64,000 nucleotides of DNA, from the NCBI RefSeq assembly GCF_030704535.1, contig NC_081823.1, positions 1,830,501 through 1,894,500 on the forward strand, read 5' to 3'. Each line of letters opens with the position of its first letter. Positions within the stretch are counted from its first letter, which is position 1. Positions 11,380 through 24,285 of the stretch are shown here, one piece after another. Source of the stretch: Vitis vinifera. Taxonomy: Eukaryota; Streptophyta; Magnoliopsida; Vitales; Vitaceae. The notes under the pieces were generated by a model. That model searched no databases, was not told the origin of the DNA, and worked only from the letters and a program-made list of their open reading frames with translations. The translations under genes and the position numbers were made by a program.

Positions 11380-14300
11380 AAAAAAAAGTTTATTAGATTG
11401 TTTTTTTGTGAAATATTTGATTAGTCATCTTTAAATAGAGGATTTTATGGTGCGATGTGGTTTAGGACACCGTGGGGTAACACGGAGACTTAAAAGATAT
11501 GTTTGATTAGTTGAATATAACATGACATAGAATAAGAAATGGAATAATTTATCAGTTATTTATCTTATGTTCAATCAAATATAAATTAAGATAAATGGTA
11601 GAATATATATTTATATATAAAAAAAGTAATGGGATATATCTATATATCATATCCTTATGTTAATCCTAAGCTAAGATGTCCATGTATTATAAATTTATTT
11701 ATTTTTATTCATTTTTTATTTTTATATTACTTATTTTGTAAAATAATTTTTTTTATAAAATTAAATATATGGTTAAAAAAGAAAAACAAAAAAAAAATAT
11801 TTATAAAATATATTGCAAAACAATATTAATATATGTATTATATATATAATTATTTTTATATATTGAATAACATAGTATAAAATTTTTATTTATAAAGTTC
11901 AAATATTTTAATTATGAATATTTTTAAACGTAAAAGAAATTTCATATTTTTTTTAAAATAGAAAATATTAGAATACAATATAATTTTTATTTTAAGCAAT
12001 GAAAAATAATATATTTTTCATTTGATTTTTTTACTCATTTTACAAGCTAAGTATAAATATCATATTAAATATGTTATCTTAAGATATCATCTCTATTAAG
12101 TTTAATATCCAAGGATACGATATTCCATTATAGATCATATCGTAAAATATGCATTTCCTATTCAATGATATACAATATCCTAAAATGCATATATCCTATC
12201 ATATCTTATTTCATCAACCAAATGTAGTATAATGAAATTATAAAAACAAATGCAAGTTGGCATATGACTAATACATCAATAATTATTGTGGAATATATGA
12301 CTTCAATAAATGTTGTGCAAGCTACAAAGAACAATGAATTCTTAAACCTAAAGATCGAAAACAATTCAAAAATAGTGATAAGTTGTTGTAATAAAAAGAG
12401 CAACACTCTTACTTCTATTATGTCAATAATGAAGGATATTTAGAAGATAGTTCAAGATTTAAATATTTATAATTGTTATCATATTTTATAAGGAAGCAAA
12501 TAGAATAACATATGCTTAGTTGAGGAAGGTATTTGTAATACAAAATTTATTATTTAGAGATCAATTTTTCCTAGAGATATCGCAAAGTTTTGATTTGAAA
12601 ATTATTGCGACTCATCTTTCGATATAATTTGTAGATACTTTGTTTCATCATCTCTTTCCATGTAAAAAACAAAACTTGGGGACCATTAGAGGGTGATCAT
12701 CGTAAAAATATTTTTAATCTATAACTTTTATAGGTAACACTTTTATAAAATAAAAAAAAACATGTATGTTTGTTAGTATATTACATAAAAAATTGATTTT
12801 TACAAGAAATATATATCAAATGCTATTCCAAAAATCATTTCAAATGATTTTTAGATTATTAAAGATACTTTTTGAGAATTTTGTCAAGTACCTCATGTAA
12901 GAAATCCATTTTCAAACATTAGAAAATAGGTCAGGCCACAATACAAAAATTTATTTATTTTTGGTAGGTACTAAAAAGACATGTGATGTTATTTATACAT
13001 TTTTTAAGTCTCATTATTTGTACTTTTGTCCTATTCTTTTGTATCTCTGAGTTATTTGTAATCTTGTTGAACAATTTAAATCTCACCATAAATATTGAAC
13101 AATCTTGATTTTGACTTTGATAGATACCTTTATGGTAAGTTAGTGTTTTTAAAAAACATGTAGAATCTTTATAGCATTTTTTAATAGATTTTTAGAGTTT
13201 GTCTGGAAGCGATTTTGGTTAAAATATTTTTGTTAATATTGTTTTTATGAGAAGCATTTTTTTAAAAATAAAAAATAAAAAAAATAGCTTAGAGTTTGTA
13301 TAATTTTTTTTTAAACAAGTGTTTTCTTAGTATTTTTGGCAATATATTATCTAACAAAAATGTAATTTTTCATATTTTTAAACATGTGTCAAATACTTAA
13401 TTTTTATAATAAGCAATTTTAGAGTGTATTTGGCAGTAATTCTAAAAAACGGTTTTAGTATTTCTTATATTTAAAATTTTTAATATTTTAAGTATTAAAA
13501 AAATTAGAAACACTCTCTAGAATAACTATTAAAAGCATTCTTAATCTCTTTGGTATTAATCAAATTGTAAAGAAAAAATAGGTTAATATTGCAAAGGTTA
13601 AAGCATAGGATGTTTTTTGTTTTTTGTTTCTAAAATGAGAGCCCCAATTTGTTTTCATTTTTAGGTGACAAGATTTTATTGAGAAACTTGATAGGATGAT
13701 TGGTTGAGACCACCCATCTCTGGTGTTGCCACCTACATGTGAAAATTTTTGGGTTCATAATGACAGGAGAACATACAATGTTACAACACTATAAAATGGG
13801 CTTTGGGTCCTGTACATGAGATGTGATGGTGTAACTATAAATGGCCCAATCTCACTATAAGTGGAGCAGGTTAGCCCTCTCCCCCTTCTCACTTTCTCAT
13901 ACACCTAGCTCTCGAATTAATTTTCCCAACTCAAAAAATTTCTATCTCAGATTTTGAGCCTTTAGGGAAGAGAGGAGATAGGGCTCACAACTTGTGGAGA
14001 AGACAACCCCTCTAGCTTCATTTTCTGCTTTCTTAAAAAACGAAGAAAACGAAGTCGAAGCTCACCTAGAGTACCAAAATCCGAGGTCTAAAGACTTTGG
14101 TTTTATTTGGATTTCTTGTTTTCTAGTAAAAAAAAAAAAAAACCCTAAATTTTTAGGTTTTATATGCTCGAATTCCTCTTTCTTGTTCTTGTTTGAAATC
14201 TTCATGTAATTGGTTATTTTCAAAGCCAAATCGATATGAAAACAATGAATGATTCACATAGATTTCATTTATGTGTTATTTAGAATTTAATAAGTCTATA

Positions 14301-14498
14301 ATCCGTAATCATTTTTTTTTTCATTTTTTCTTTATGTTCTATTTGATTTATGAGAAAGTGTAGGAAAAGACATACACAAATCAGGACAAGTCGGGCCGGG
14401 GATGGGATTTTATTTGAAAACGGGAAGGGGACCATGAACCCACCCCGTTGTCATCCCTGATTCCTTTGGTAGTGATTTATAGGAAAGATGAATTAGTT
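11380..14498. other. AT-rich intergenic region
   Basis: No gene recognised. It contains a MITE-like inverted repeat (13431-13546). A less AT-rich island at about 13770-14000 (TATA-like ctataaatgg followed by a CT-rich tract) resembles a promoter or LTR piece with no coding sequence behind it. A short fragment rich in cggg/ccc words at 14385-14460 looks like a transposon scrap. Confidence 0.6.
13431..13546. mobile_element. MITE-like inverted repeat, family B
   Basis: The left arm (gtgtatttggcagtaattct) and right arm (inverted: ...agaatgcttttaatagttatt) flank a palindromic core (ttaatattttaagtattaaaa). The same pattern, a tttggtagtgatt arm followed by taatatttttagtacttga and its inverse, recurs at 47151-47402, 47413-47534 and 61303-61405. 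Confidence 0.5.
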
Positions 14499-14572
14499 TG
14501 GTCCCGACAAGGCTCAAACCCGTGACCTTCGACTCATAAGACCAATGCTCTAACCAATTGAGTAACGAGACC
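14499..14572 (-). tRNA. tRNA-Ile(UAU)-like copy, probably degenerate
   Basis: 74 nt with full cloverleaf register and anticodon loop CTTATGA (anticodon UAU). Compared with the 15262-15335 copy it carries an A-C mismatch in the D stem and a T for the invariant C56 (GTTTGA instead of GTTCGA), which weakens the B box. The T stem is also altered. Probably a decayed copy of the array. Confidence 0.65.
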
Positions 14573-14770
14573 AAATGAAAATTTTAAGCAAAGAAACAAC
14601 AAAATCAAAAAGCAAAATGAAAATTTCGAAAGAAAATACAAATAAAAAATGAAAATTTTGAGCAAAAAAAAACATAATCCATTTAGTAGTGACTAAGAAA
14701 ATGTTAAACAAAATTATAATAATGATTAAAAATCCGTTTAGTAGTGATTTCTAGAAAGGATGAATTACTT

Positions 14771-14806
14771 TGGTCTTGGCGGGGCTCAAACCCGCAACCT
14801 TAAGCT
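14771..14806 (-). pseudogene. Truncated tRNA-Ile(UAU) fragment (3' half)
   Basis: Only the acceptor 3' strand, T arm and part of the variable region remain. The D arm and anticodon arm are missing. Flanking words (gtagtgattt...gatgaat before it, aaaatgcaaaat...after it) match the flanks of the copies at 14499 and 14943. It is therefore an internally deleted array unit, not an independent insertion. Confidence 0.75.
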
Positions 14807-14942
14807 AAAATGCAAAATAAAATTTTAAAAGACAATACAAACAAAAAAAGAAAATGTTAAATCAAAACGCAAAAAAAATTACAAAATTATAATAATTACT
14901 AATGATCCTTAAATAGTGATTTATGGTGAGGATGAATCAATT

Positions 14943-15016
14943 TGGTCTTGGCGGGGCTCGAACCCGCGACCTTCGGCTCATAAGACCAACGCTCTAACCA
15001 ACTGAGCTACGAGACC
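14943..15016 (-). tRNA. tRNA-Ile(UAU) copy with acceptor-stem mismatch
   Basis: 74 nt with an intact D stem (GCTC/GAGC), T stem (GCGGG/CCCGC), A and B boxes, and anticodon UAU. The acceptor stem GGTCTCG/CAAGACC has one C-A mismatch at pair 6-67. It may still be transcribed; function uncertain. Confidence 0.75.
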
Positions 15017-15261
15017 ATATGAAAATTTTAAGCAAAAAAATAAAAGAATCAAAAAGCAAAATGAAAATTTTGAAAAAAAATATAAACAAAAAATGAAAAT
15101 GCTAAACAAAGGGCAAGATCAAAGCAAACCAATCTAATTTCCATAGTTATTTGTAGAAAATTCAAAGCAACCCAACCTAATTATTTTATTTATGAAATTT
15201 TTTTCTAAAACCGGGCAACATCAAAGCAACCCAAAGACAAAATTACAGCAATGCTTGAATC

Positions 15262-15335
15262 TGGTCCCGGCGGGGCTCGAACCCGCGACCTTCGGCTCAT
15301 AAGACCAACGCTCTAACCAACTGAGCTACGGGACC
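15262..15335 (-). tRNA. trnI-UAU: tRNA-Ile(UAU), intact
   Basis: 74 nt, intronless, all stems paired: acceptor GGTCCCG/CGGGACC, D stem GCTC/GAGC, anticodon stem TTGGT/GCCGA, T stem GCGGG/CCCGC, discriminator A. The loop C-T-T-A-T-G-A puts UAU at positions 34-36, which would read the AUA Ile codon. In plants only tRNA-Tyr and elongator tRNA-Met normally have introns, so the lack of one fits. G at position 37 is unusual next to U36, so the isotype should be confirmed. A minus-strand T run just downstream could serve as the pol III terminator. Confidence 0.85.
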
Positions 15336-16920
15336 AGATGACTCACATGCCATCTATTGTATTTACTAAAACAGTTTCAAGATTCCAATGAGAGAGCATG
15401 TCACCCTTGTTGCAGTCAGTTGACTCAATTCCATATGCCAGAAATCAAACCTAGGAAGTACACTAAAAATAAATTTTCATTGCAAGTGATGCAGTTCTAA
15501 AATTGTACCACCTAGGAAAAAAGAAAAATAGGATTTATAATTAAGGACCTAGCTATTATGATAAAGGAGAATTTTATAAATTTAAGATTATGATATTTAT
15601 ATTATAATATAACATATTATATGTTATAAATATTTTTAATATTTATCTTAAAAGGACAATATCTAAAATTTCGCATACCTTCAAATTACCATACAAACCA
15701 AACATGAAACACGAAAGAAACTAAATTTATAATTTTGAATCCCATTATTATTAGAAAACAAAATAATAATATCCGTCTTTTATTAAAGGATTAGGTTCTT
15801 GTTTAAGATAATTTCTTTTTTTTTTTATTTGTAACCAAATGTTAAATCCCACATCACTTCGGTATAGTTTAATAAAAAATAAGTATCAAAGGAGTACCAT
15901 ACTTGAGTTTTATACTATAAAACACTTTTTTTTTTATATCATAATCACATTTTTTTTACAATGAGATTGGATGAGGGCATTCCCTATGATATTGAAAAGT
16001 GAATTCTTCGAGTATATCAAAGACCGACCCTAATTAAAAAAAAAATGCAATCTTCACATTCCAAAAGTTTAATTGAAAATGAAATAATTTCTTATACAAG
16101 TCAAAAATAAATTCCATAAAAAAAATAATATTTTCCTTATTTTGGTGTTGTACTGTCTTTTAATTCATAATTTTTAAATAAAATTATCCAAATAAATGCA
16201 AAAACACTTGTTCATTTAACAATTTAAAATACAATATAAATATTTATAGTAGAGGTAAAGAGCAAATCTAGATCACAACTACAAAGAAGCTAAGAAAAAG
16301 AAAAGAAATCACATGGGGTTGAGCTTAATTTTCCTCCTATGGCACTTCATTGATTGAGTTTGCTTAGCATGCAACTTTCAAAAGGCTTAAAACTAGAAGT
16401 AGCACATCCCCACCACTTTGTGAGTATTGGGTAGCTTTCCTACAAGATATGGGTATCAAGTATTGAGATATCATACTAAAGAGGAAACATCCACTTTTTG
16501 CCATTAATGTGGAATTTTGTTTGTTTTTGGCGTGAAATTAAGGTGGGGTTTGTCTATATATTGATGCTGAAATGTTCAATTATGTGAGACAGTGACACGA
16601 GGGGCTGTTTGGCTGAAAATATACCATGCTCCTTTTTAATTTTTTCATTATGCTTTACTTTGTAAGATCAATTTAGTGTCGTCACAATTGGTTCATTTTG
16701 AAGGACAAGAAAAAAAAGAAGGGGACAGAAGCTTTTGGGTTGGGGGATTTCTCAAAAACAGTTTTTCGAAACAGCTTTCCTAACAGTAAATGATACAAAG
16801 GTTTTTAAAAGTATTTTTCGTAATTTGAATTATTGTTTGACACACTTTAAAAAAATAATTGATAAAAAATGACATGCTTTCAAAACAAATTTTCAAAAAT
16901 TGTTTTTTTATCATAAGTAG

Positions 16921-17377
16921 GAGTAACAATTTATGTTGGTGGATTGTGTTCGTGTTATGTTAAAGTTTAGGCATTCTACTGTATATGTCAACTTAAGCTC
17001 GTCACAAATAATAATCATGTTAAAAACATAAATCCAAATATTCATAATTATTAAACATGTAACACATCATATAACCTATTTAACAATTAGGTTTTCCTAT
17101 TTAAGAATCGGGTGGAGCTTGGTCTTGTATAAATCTATATATTTAATGTATTAACTAAACATGTTTATGATTTAATTTATCTATTTATTTAAAAATAAAT
17201 TTAAATAGAATTAAATGTGGATTAAATAATTTAAAATTGTAATTAGGTTAATTCATATTAAATTCGTGTTATGCGAGTCAACACAAATTTGATTCAATCT
17301 TGATTATAATTAACCCAAATATGTGAAAAGTGTGTTAAGCTTGAGTCATATTAGTGAATTATATCGAACTTTTTCAC
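16921..17377. mobile_element. MITE-like element, copy 2
   Basis: Same orientation and order of internal blocks as 341-866: gttggtggattgtgttcgtg near the left end, acatgtaacac, cctatttaacaatta, aatttatctatttattt, then gtgaattatatcgaact near the right end. Noncoding. Confidence 0.5.
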
Positions 17378-19857
17378 ATTTAATCGAAAATTTGACAAAT
17401 ATATTTTTCAAATTAGAAAACCGTCTCCGATTATTGAAAAGTGTTTTTGTGCCTTAATTAAGCTAGAAATTGTAGAAGAGTGAAATATGACCATGTTTTT
17501 TTTTTTTTTTTTCTAATTTTTTTTAATAAATTAATATATTACAATAAATACACTCCAAGCAAAATGTGAAAGCCTAAAAGTCAAAATGCAAAATATATTT
17601 CATTCTAAAATATGATAAAAAAATATTATTAACAACCATTAATCATGCAATCAATAATTGTGCTTAATTATTGAGCTCATGATCTAAAAGATTTGATTAG
17701 ATTTCAAATCAAATTGGATTATGAGAGATGCAAATTTCAAATTATTGGTGGGGTGGAGATCTACAACCTAACACATGGATATAATACTATATAAAGTACA
17801 ATTGCTTGTTGAATTTATAGATATGATTATAACTTCCAAAGATCTATTTGGTACATTTATGATTATAATAAAAATAAAAATTATACTTAAAGAAGAGTAT
17901 TAAACTCTACTTTCTACATTAAAAATCAAATATAGGAAACATATTTAGTAAAGGGTTTTCACAAATGGGTCTAAAAGACATTTCTAAAAAATGAAATAAT
18001 TTTAAAAAATCTTAAGAAAAAAGAATATTATTAAATTTCATATCCAAAATATTCATGCATTTTAATAATTAAAAACTTATATATTAAGGGTTTATTTATA
18101 TTTAAAAAAATCACTTTTACAAGTTTTAAAATTTGAGATAGTGAATTTTTTTTTATACCCCATTTTTTTTAAATATTTTTAAAAAATATTACTTTATCAA
18201 TTTTAGAATCCACAAGTTTTTGTATCTTAGGTAAGAAATATTATTATCTTTTTATTTTAATAATAAAAAATGTGTCCAAATGAACTAAACAACACAAAGA
18301 CATTCTAGATTTGAGGATTTCATTCCACTCTAAAAATTTGGAATTTTACCATCAATTATGGCTTTTACCATTAAAATGTTTTTCCAAATACATCTTAAAT
18401 CTTTAAAATATATATAGAACTTTTTTTCTCCCCTTCCAAACAGCCCTTGATCCTCTTCCATGTCATCTATATATATTATCTTGTGGCTCAGGCACCAAAA
18501 ACACTTCTCAATCCAAACAACCCCTACAAGAACAAAGAGAAAAATCTCCTCAGAATCCAATGAAACAAAAGTGGGAAGTTGACACACATACTTTAAAATT
18601 ACATGTTATAAATGGGTCATTCCAATACACAACCCAAGTGGCTTCATTTTGGCCCCAAATGACCATACAATAAATACAACCTAGGACCCATTATCCTTCC
18701 CTTATGAGTCATGACACCCACCCATGTTGATGGCTCCATCTTCCATCACCAAACAAACAGATAGAATCAACAATCAAAAAGGAGAAGAAGGAAAAAAAAA
18801 CAAGAATGAAATATGGGGAAAAGAGAATCTTATGAATAAAACCCTAGATGGGGTCCTTATATTTTGTGTATCTAACAAAATCTTGGTTGCTTGTATGCAA
18901 AGTGGGGTGGTATCATTGAGGAGAGAGGCTGCTCCACCGTCCCTGTCAAAAGGGATAGTGGGTGGATTGGTCTCTTTAAGGCACAATTTCTTTTGTTTTC
19001 TTTCCAAGGAGTTAGAGACAGTTTGTTTTGGCTAAGGTGGGTCCCTTTGAGAAAGGTAGAGTTTGCTTTGCTTATTGGCAATTTGGCATTACATATGCGA
19101 AAGATTTGCCAAGTTTCATTCACCTTTCACCTTTCAATTTGTAAATTTTGTGTCAAATTGGCAATTTAGCTTAAGAAAAAAAATGTAAGAAACCAGAGTT
19201 TCAAAATACGATTTCAAATAAATACTAAAACTATAGTTTTAATATGTTGTTTCCAACTTTATATTGAAACCGCAATTTCAATTTGTAAATTTTGGGTCAA
19301 ATCGATAATTTAACTAACACAAAAAATGTGTTCCTAATATAAATTTAAAAGGTTTCAAAACGTGGTTTTAAACATTAATTAAAACAATTTTGAAAGATGG
19401 TTTATAAAAAAGAAAGAGATTCTTTTGAACAAATGTTTAAACCCAATATCAATCATAGTTTTACAGCTTAGTTTTTCTCTAAAATTTGAATAAATTTCAA
19501 TAGCATCCCTATCACAATTATTATTGCTATTATTCATTGATTGCCCTAATTTGAATCCATTTAAATTCACTATACCATTAATGAAAAAACACTTAACAAA
19601 ATATAAAATGAATAATGGGCATAACAAGCAAAGACCTTGCTTCTAGTTGTTTTTAATTTTTGCTTTTAGTCGTAGAAGTAAATGTAAATCAATTATTTCA
19701 TCATATGATTGAATTATCTTTCCCAATATGAAATATTAAAACAAATTTATTTCATTTAAAGAATGTAATTATTCATACTTAATCATATAGATATTATCCG
19801 TTTTGGACAAAAAAAAATCTCACTATTTGATATAGGATATTATTTCTGCATGAGAGT

Positions 19858-19995
19858 GTTTGTGATATCCCACATTAAATAGAGGAAAAAGTTTATAGTG
19901 CTATATAAATATAAACTTTTTTTAACCTTATAGATGTGTTTTAAAATCGTAAGAGTCTTTTAAGTTTAAAATATATAATATTTACATAATTGGCT
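19858..19995. repeat. Degraded dispersed repeat, family C
   Basis: Ordered words gatatcccacatt, tatagtgctatataa, aaccttatagatgtgtttta, aaatcgtaagagtc and aatatttac. The same order occurs at 48366-48560, 56203-56600 and 62578-62985. It resembles the decayed 'cacatcgg...gtgttttaaagccgtgagg...caatat' repeat widespread in plant genomes; class unassigned. Confidence 0.5.
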
Positions 19996-20944
19996 GCAGA
20001 TGATACAAAGAAACTCATCACTCTAAATTATATTTTTAGCCAAGTAAATTTTATTTTATTTTTTTCTAAATACAAAATGTCACATGATTTAATAATATCT
20101 AATTAACCTATATGCTAACTCTTCTTTTCATCGAAACTTTCTAAAAAGCCTCATCTTTTTCAAATATTTTCATCTCAATTTCCAATATCTTATGTTGCTT
20201 TAAATTATTATCCATTTCAACTTGATTTTTTACAATTTTACCTTAAAATAACCTAATTTTTTTATATTTATGTGTTGTATTTTTGTGAACTTAATTGATA
20301 AATTATATGTTGAAATAATTATTTTTTATTTTTATTTCTTATTTCTTTGATGATAATGTTGAGTTTTTCTTTCGTTAAATTATATAGTGAAACATTTTTT
20401 TTTGGATGAAATGAATTTTTCTTTTAATCTCAAAATTAATATAAAATTTAGTGTTTCTTTTCCATTTTTAATATTAAGGAAAAAAAAAAAAGCAATCATG
20501 GTTTATTGTTGTAAATAAACTAAATTAAGCCAAAAAGTATTTTTTAAAACCATTACTATAATGAAATCATTTTTAATAAAAACAAATTTAACAAAAAGGA
20601 ATATAAAAATTACGTGTAAACTTGTTTTAATTTTTTTGTTAAAAAAGTAAAAAAAAAAAAAATAGTAATAATTTTTTTAAAATATTTTGATCTTGCTACA
20701 TCTTATCCAAAATTTTCTTTTTATTTAATCAAACTTTTAAAAATATTAAAATATCATTTTTAATACATTTAAAACTTATGATTCTAACATATGAATCAAT
20801 CTCATAATAAAAACAGTTACTTTTGTTATTACTCCTTAAAAGTTTGCCCTTAATCGACAAATACCAATAACTAGAACATTGAACTAGTTGGCTTTGATAA
20901 TAATGTGTATTGTATTAATTAAAGGGTAAAAAAATTATATTTGT

Positions 20945-22012
20945 TTAGGGGTGATAAAGTTTGATATGATTCGTCATTATGTTTTTCATAGATTTAGATT
21001 GTATATAATTGAATTTGGGTCAAATAATGTAAATATGCATAATTAATTTAATAACTAGGTAGTTTTTGGGACAATTTACACAACATAAATTTGATTTGAA
21101 TTGACTCATTTAATAATATTGTTAATTAACTAATTATAACTTTAATCTATTTAATCCGTATTCAATTATTTTAAATTTATTTTTAAATAAATAAGTAAAT
21201 TGAGTCATAAATATATCTAGTTGAAACATTAATCATATAAACTTATACAAAATTTAGCTCGATCTCATTATTAAATAAGAGTACCTGATTATTAAATGAG
21301 TTAAATGATGTAATTCATCATGATATATCTGATTTATACATAATATCATGAAAAATGGATACAGATTATGGACTGCTACTTAATATCGATAATAGGTCTA
21401 GAAAAGTATCTAAAAATATCATTAGATATTTGTACCTTGTTCAAACTAAGGAACCATAATAGATTCCATTTTGAGAGAGTTGAAAAAACACCATCTCATT
21501 TAAAGGTTCTATACATCTGTCATGTCCTAACACATTTCTTTATACAAAGACTCCGTTTTTTCCTTTTTTCGAATGGTAAATATTTCTCAAAACATAGAGT
21601 GTGAATCAAATCCATGTTTGAATTAAAATTAAGATACCGATGCAAGTTCTTCCCTTTTGAATAAAATAGATTCATATCTAAAAGAGGTTGACAATAAGTT
21701 CTTTCAAAATTAACTATTTGCCCCGCTATTAGAGGTGTTCCAAAAATGTCTACGATCAAGTAAATAGCTTTACTAACAAATGGATTGGATCAAGTTGGAA
21801 AATGAAAAGATGCATAAGTTATACATTTAGTAACCACTTTGTGGAAAATCATTAGGTATGAATATATTAAATATTCGTGACTTTGTTTAATAATTTGGTA
21901 CTATTTAGGTTTATGTTTTTAACTCGATTATTATTAGTACCAATTTAGGTTAATCTACCTAGTAGAATGTCTAGACTTTGACACCGTACATCAACACGAA
22001 TTATCATCCTAA
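20945..22012. mobile_element. MITE-like element, copy 3, inverted, with an insertion
   Basis: It begins with gtgataaagtttgatatgattcg, the inverse of the right end of 341-866. It ends with tacatcaacacgaattatcat, the inverse of the left end. At 1,068 bp it is about twice as long as copy 1; roughly 21345-21880 has no counterpart in the other copies and looks inserted. Confidence 0.4.
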
Positions 22013-23654
22013 TTCAATTATATTTCTACCTTTAATATATGACTTTATGGCAACATGCATTTACCAATTATCTAACTATAAATTAAAATTATCTTATGCA
22101 ATGTACTGAAAATGAAACATGTATGTTTTGAAACATCATAAATATTTCATAAGAGATAATTATATATTTGTCATTTTTCTAATTTTCTTTAAGAATTGTG
22201 AATGGAGTGTATAATAAAAGGGATTTTTTTAATTCGTTTTGAGGAAGAAGAAATTGAAGGGTTGGTTTCCTTGGTGGTGTAGAACATGTTATGACATGTT
22301 AAAAAATTATTTTAAATTATTTTAAATACAACATTTATATGCATAAAATATTTGATTTTAAAATGAAAAAAGTCAACAAAAATTATAATAATTAGCCTAA
22401 TAGCATTTATAGTAAACAATCTTTGAAAAAAATTATATAATTAAAAAACTAGATAATTATCATAACCATTAATATAATAGTAATAGCACAATAATTAGTA
22501 TAGGATAATAATTAATTTTTAAAATTTAAGTTCAATATTTATTGCCAATTTGGGAAGAAGGTATTGGAAACCTTTGCACAAATCTTATAATTGAATGACT
22601 ATATTATAATTAATAATTATTTATTTATACGCTAATTACTTTAATATATTTGTAAATGAATTATTTTAAAATATAACATTTAGGAAAAAAAAAATGTTTT
22701 CATACACTCATATGAAAAAAAGAAAAATCATAAAACATGAATTAAATTTATAAAATATAAATTTCAAGTAATCATTTAAAAATAACTAACATTTCACACA
22801 CATTTTAGTTAAAGGTATTACCTTTGACCATTTAAGTATTACATTTTAATGATATAAGTACTATCAAATATCCTAGGTGCTGCATTTGACCTATGAGTGT
22901 ATAAAACTTGATTTTTTATTTTTATATATACACTTTTTCTTGAACATTTATGAAAAATATCTTCTTTGAAAGAAAAATTATTGAAAGAGACTATTAGACT
23001 ATGTAATAAAAATTATTTTCATTCCATAATTATTTTCAAATATACCATTTATGCTTAATATTTATTTTAAATAATATTTCAAGTACTTCTAGAATAAAAA
23101 GTACAAAAATATTAAAAAAATTAATCTAACAATAGTAACCTAATTAGTATGATTTAAAATATGAGACAACAATTGAGATAATTATTTTCATACCATAATT
23201 TTTTTTCACAAAAAAAATTGAATAAGTGTGTTTTTTGGAAGAAAAAGAAAATAATTATCATAAAAATTAAAGAACAAGTAGGGAAGTATTATAATTATTC
23301 AATAAAATTAATAATCATAATTTTTCTACCATAAAAGGCTAGCAAGAATTTACATTTTTTGTGAAGAACATGATGGATTGAATTATATAAAGCAGGATGA
23401 GATAAAGATTGATGTATAGAAAAATAGTCATTCCTTGAGAAAATTTGAGAAAGATGGAATGGGTGAAATGTGGATGGAGGGGGATGAGGGAGAGAAAGGA
23501 AGGAAAAGGGGTGGAAGTTGAGGAGAGAGGTGGCCCACAGTGGGGGGCAATAAAGCTGCAAGACAGCCAGAGATGCCTTTAAATACAACAAACAGGCAAA
23601 GATGACATTGCCTATCAATACTGGCTGTTAACTCCATTTGGAACTGCAAAAACA

Positions 23655-24285
23655 TAATTCAGAGAGAGAGGGAGAGGGAGAGGAGAGAGGAGAGAGGAGA
23701 GAAGGGAGAGGGAGGGAGAGAGCTTTGTTGAGAGTGGGTCTAGGAGTGAAAGGAGGAGGGAGTGGAGCGAGGATTTGGGCGAGAAATGGGAGAGAAAAAT
23801 ATATTCAGAGTGCTTAGATTTGCATGGTTTGAATTTTAAAAAAAGAAGGTTTTTTTTTTTTTTTTGGTGGTGTGTGGGTGGATGGGTGTGTGTTTGATTT
23901 CATCATCTCTCTCTCAGACAAACAACTGTGTTTGAGAAAAATCAGGAACCCATCAGATACTCACTTTCTTTCTCTATCTACCTACAATCTTTGCTGAAAA
24001 ATTGGCTGGGCTTGTGGGGGTTGTTCCTCTCTGCTCTATAAGTTTTGCCAATCTTGACTTGCACAAGTTGAGAGATTTTAGGTAAATCTTTGATGGGTTC
24101 TTTGTGGTTCCTCTAGATTTTGCAATTGGGTGTTTTTTTTATCCTCCATATTCCTAGATTTTGATTGTTTCTTTCAAAATCATTTGGTTCAGATTTGGGT
24201 CTCTCCCTGAAACTCTGCATTTGGGTTTGTTTGAAAGTTTTGAAAGTTTCTTGTTATGTACACATTTTGATGGCATTGAAGAAGA
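23655..24285 (+). promoter_or_regulatory. Leader/promoter region of the SPEAR/TIE gene, with GA tract
   Basis: A GA-rich block (23661-23722) is followed by a long leader with CT/TC tracts. Two short uORFs end at the start codon: 24256-24270 (5 codons with stop) and 24270-24311 (14 codons with stop). They share an A in a TGATG stop-start overlap, and the second runs over the main ATG at 24286 in another frame. The transcription start is not determined. GA tracts can be bound by plant BBR/BPC factors (family knowledge; no direct evidence here). Confidence 0.5.

Larger units (their letters stand above)
14465..15110. repeat. Tandem array of tRNA-bearing units
   Basis: Units containing tRNA plus flanks are repeated: the words gtagtgatttataggaaaga and gatgaat precede each copy, and tgaaaattttaagcaaa, aatcaaaaagcaaaatgaaa and acaaaaaatgaaaat follow. 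Starts of the tRNA portions at 14499, 14771 and 14943 mark three units. The fourth, intact tRNA at 15262 lacks these flanks and may be the parental locus. Confidence 0.75.
15340..23600. other. AT-rich intergenic region with repeats
   Basis: No gene recognised over about 8 kb. It holds MITE-like elements (16921-17377, 20945-22012) and a degraded dispersed repeat (19858-19995), with a related scrap near 15840-16030. A less AT-rich, unexplained block lies at 18590-19170, with open frames on both strands but no recognisable domain or conserved splice structure. Confidence 0.6.

Noticed and set aside
13994-14209. 71-codon plus-strand ORF
   Set aside because: It starts at GTG, not ATG, ends in low-complexity Phe/Lys sequence and has no homologous features.
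14465-15340. CRISPR-like array from the repeated tRNA units
   Set aside because: Repeats are diverged tRNA genes with cloverleaf structure and irregular spacing in a plant nuclear context.
23530-23538. GTGGCCCAC upstream of the SPEAR gene as a TCP-binding site
   Set aside because: It is one base short of both the GTGGNCCC and GGNCCCAC consensus, so TCP autoregulation cannot be claimed from it.
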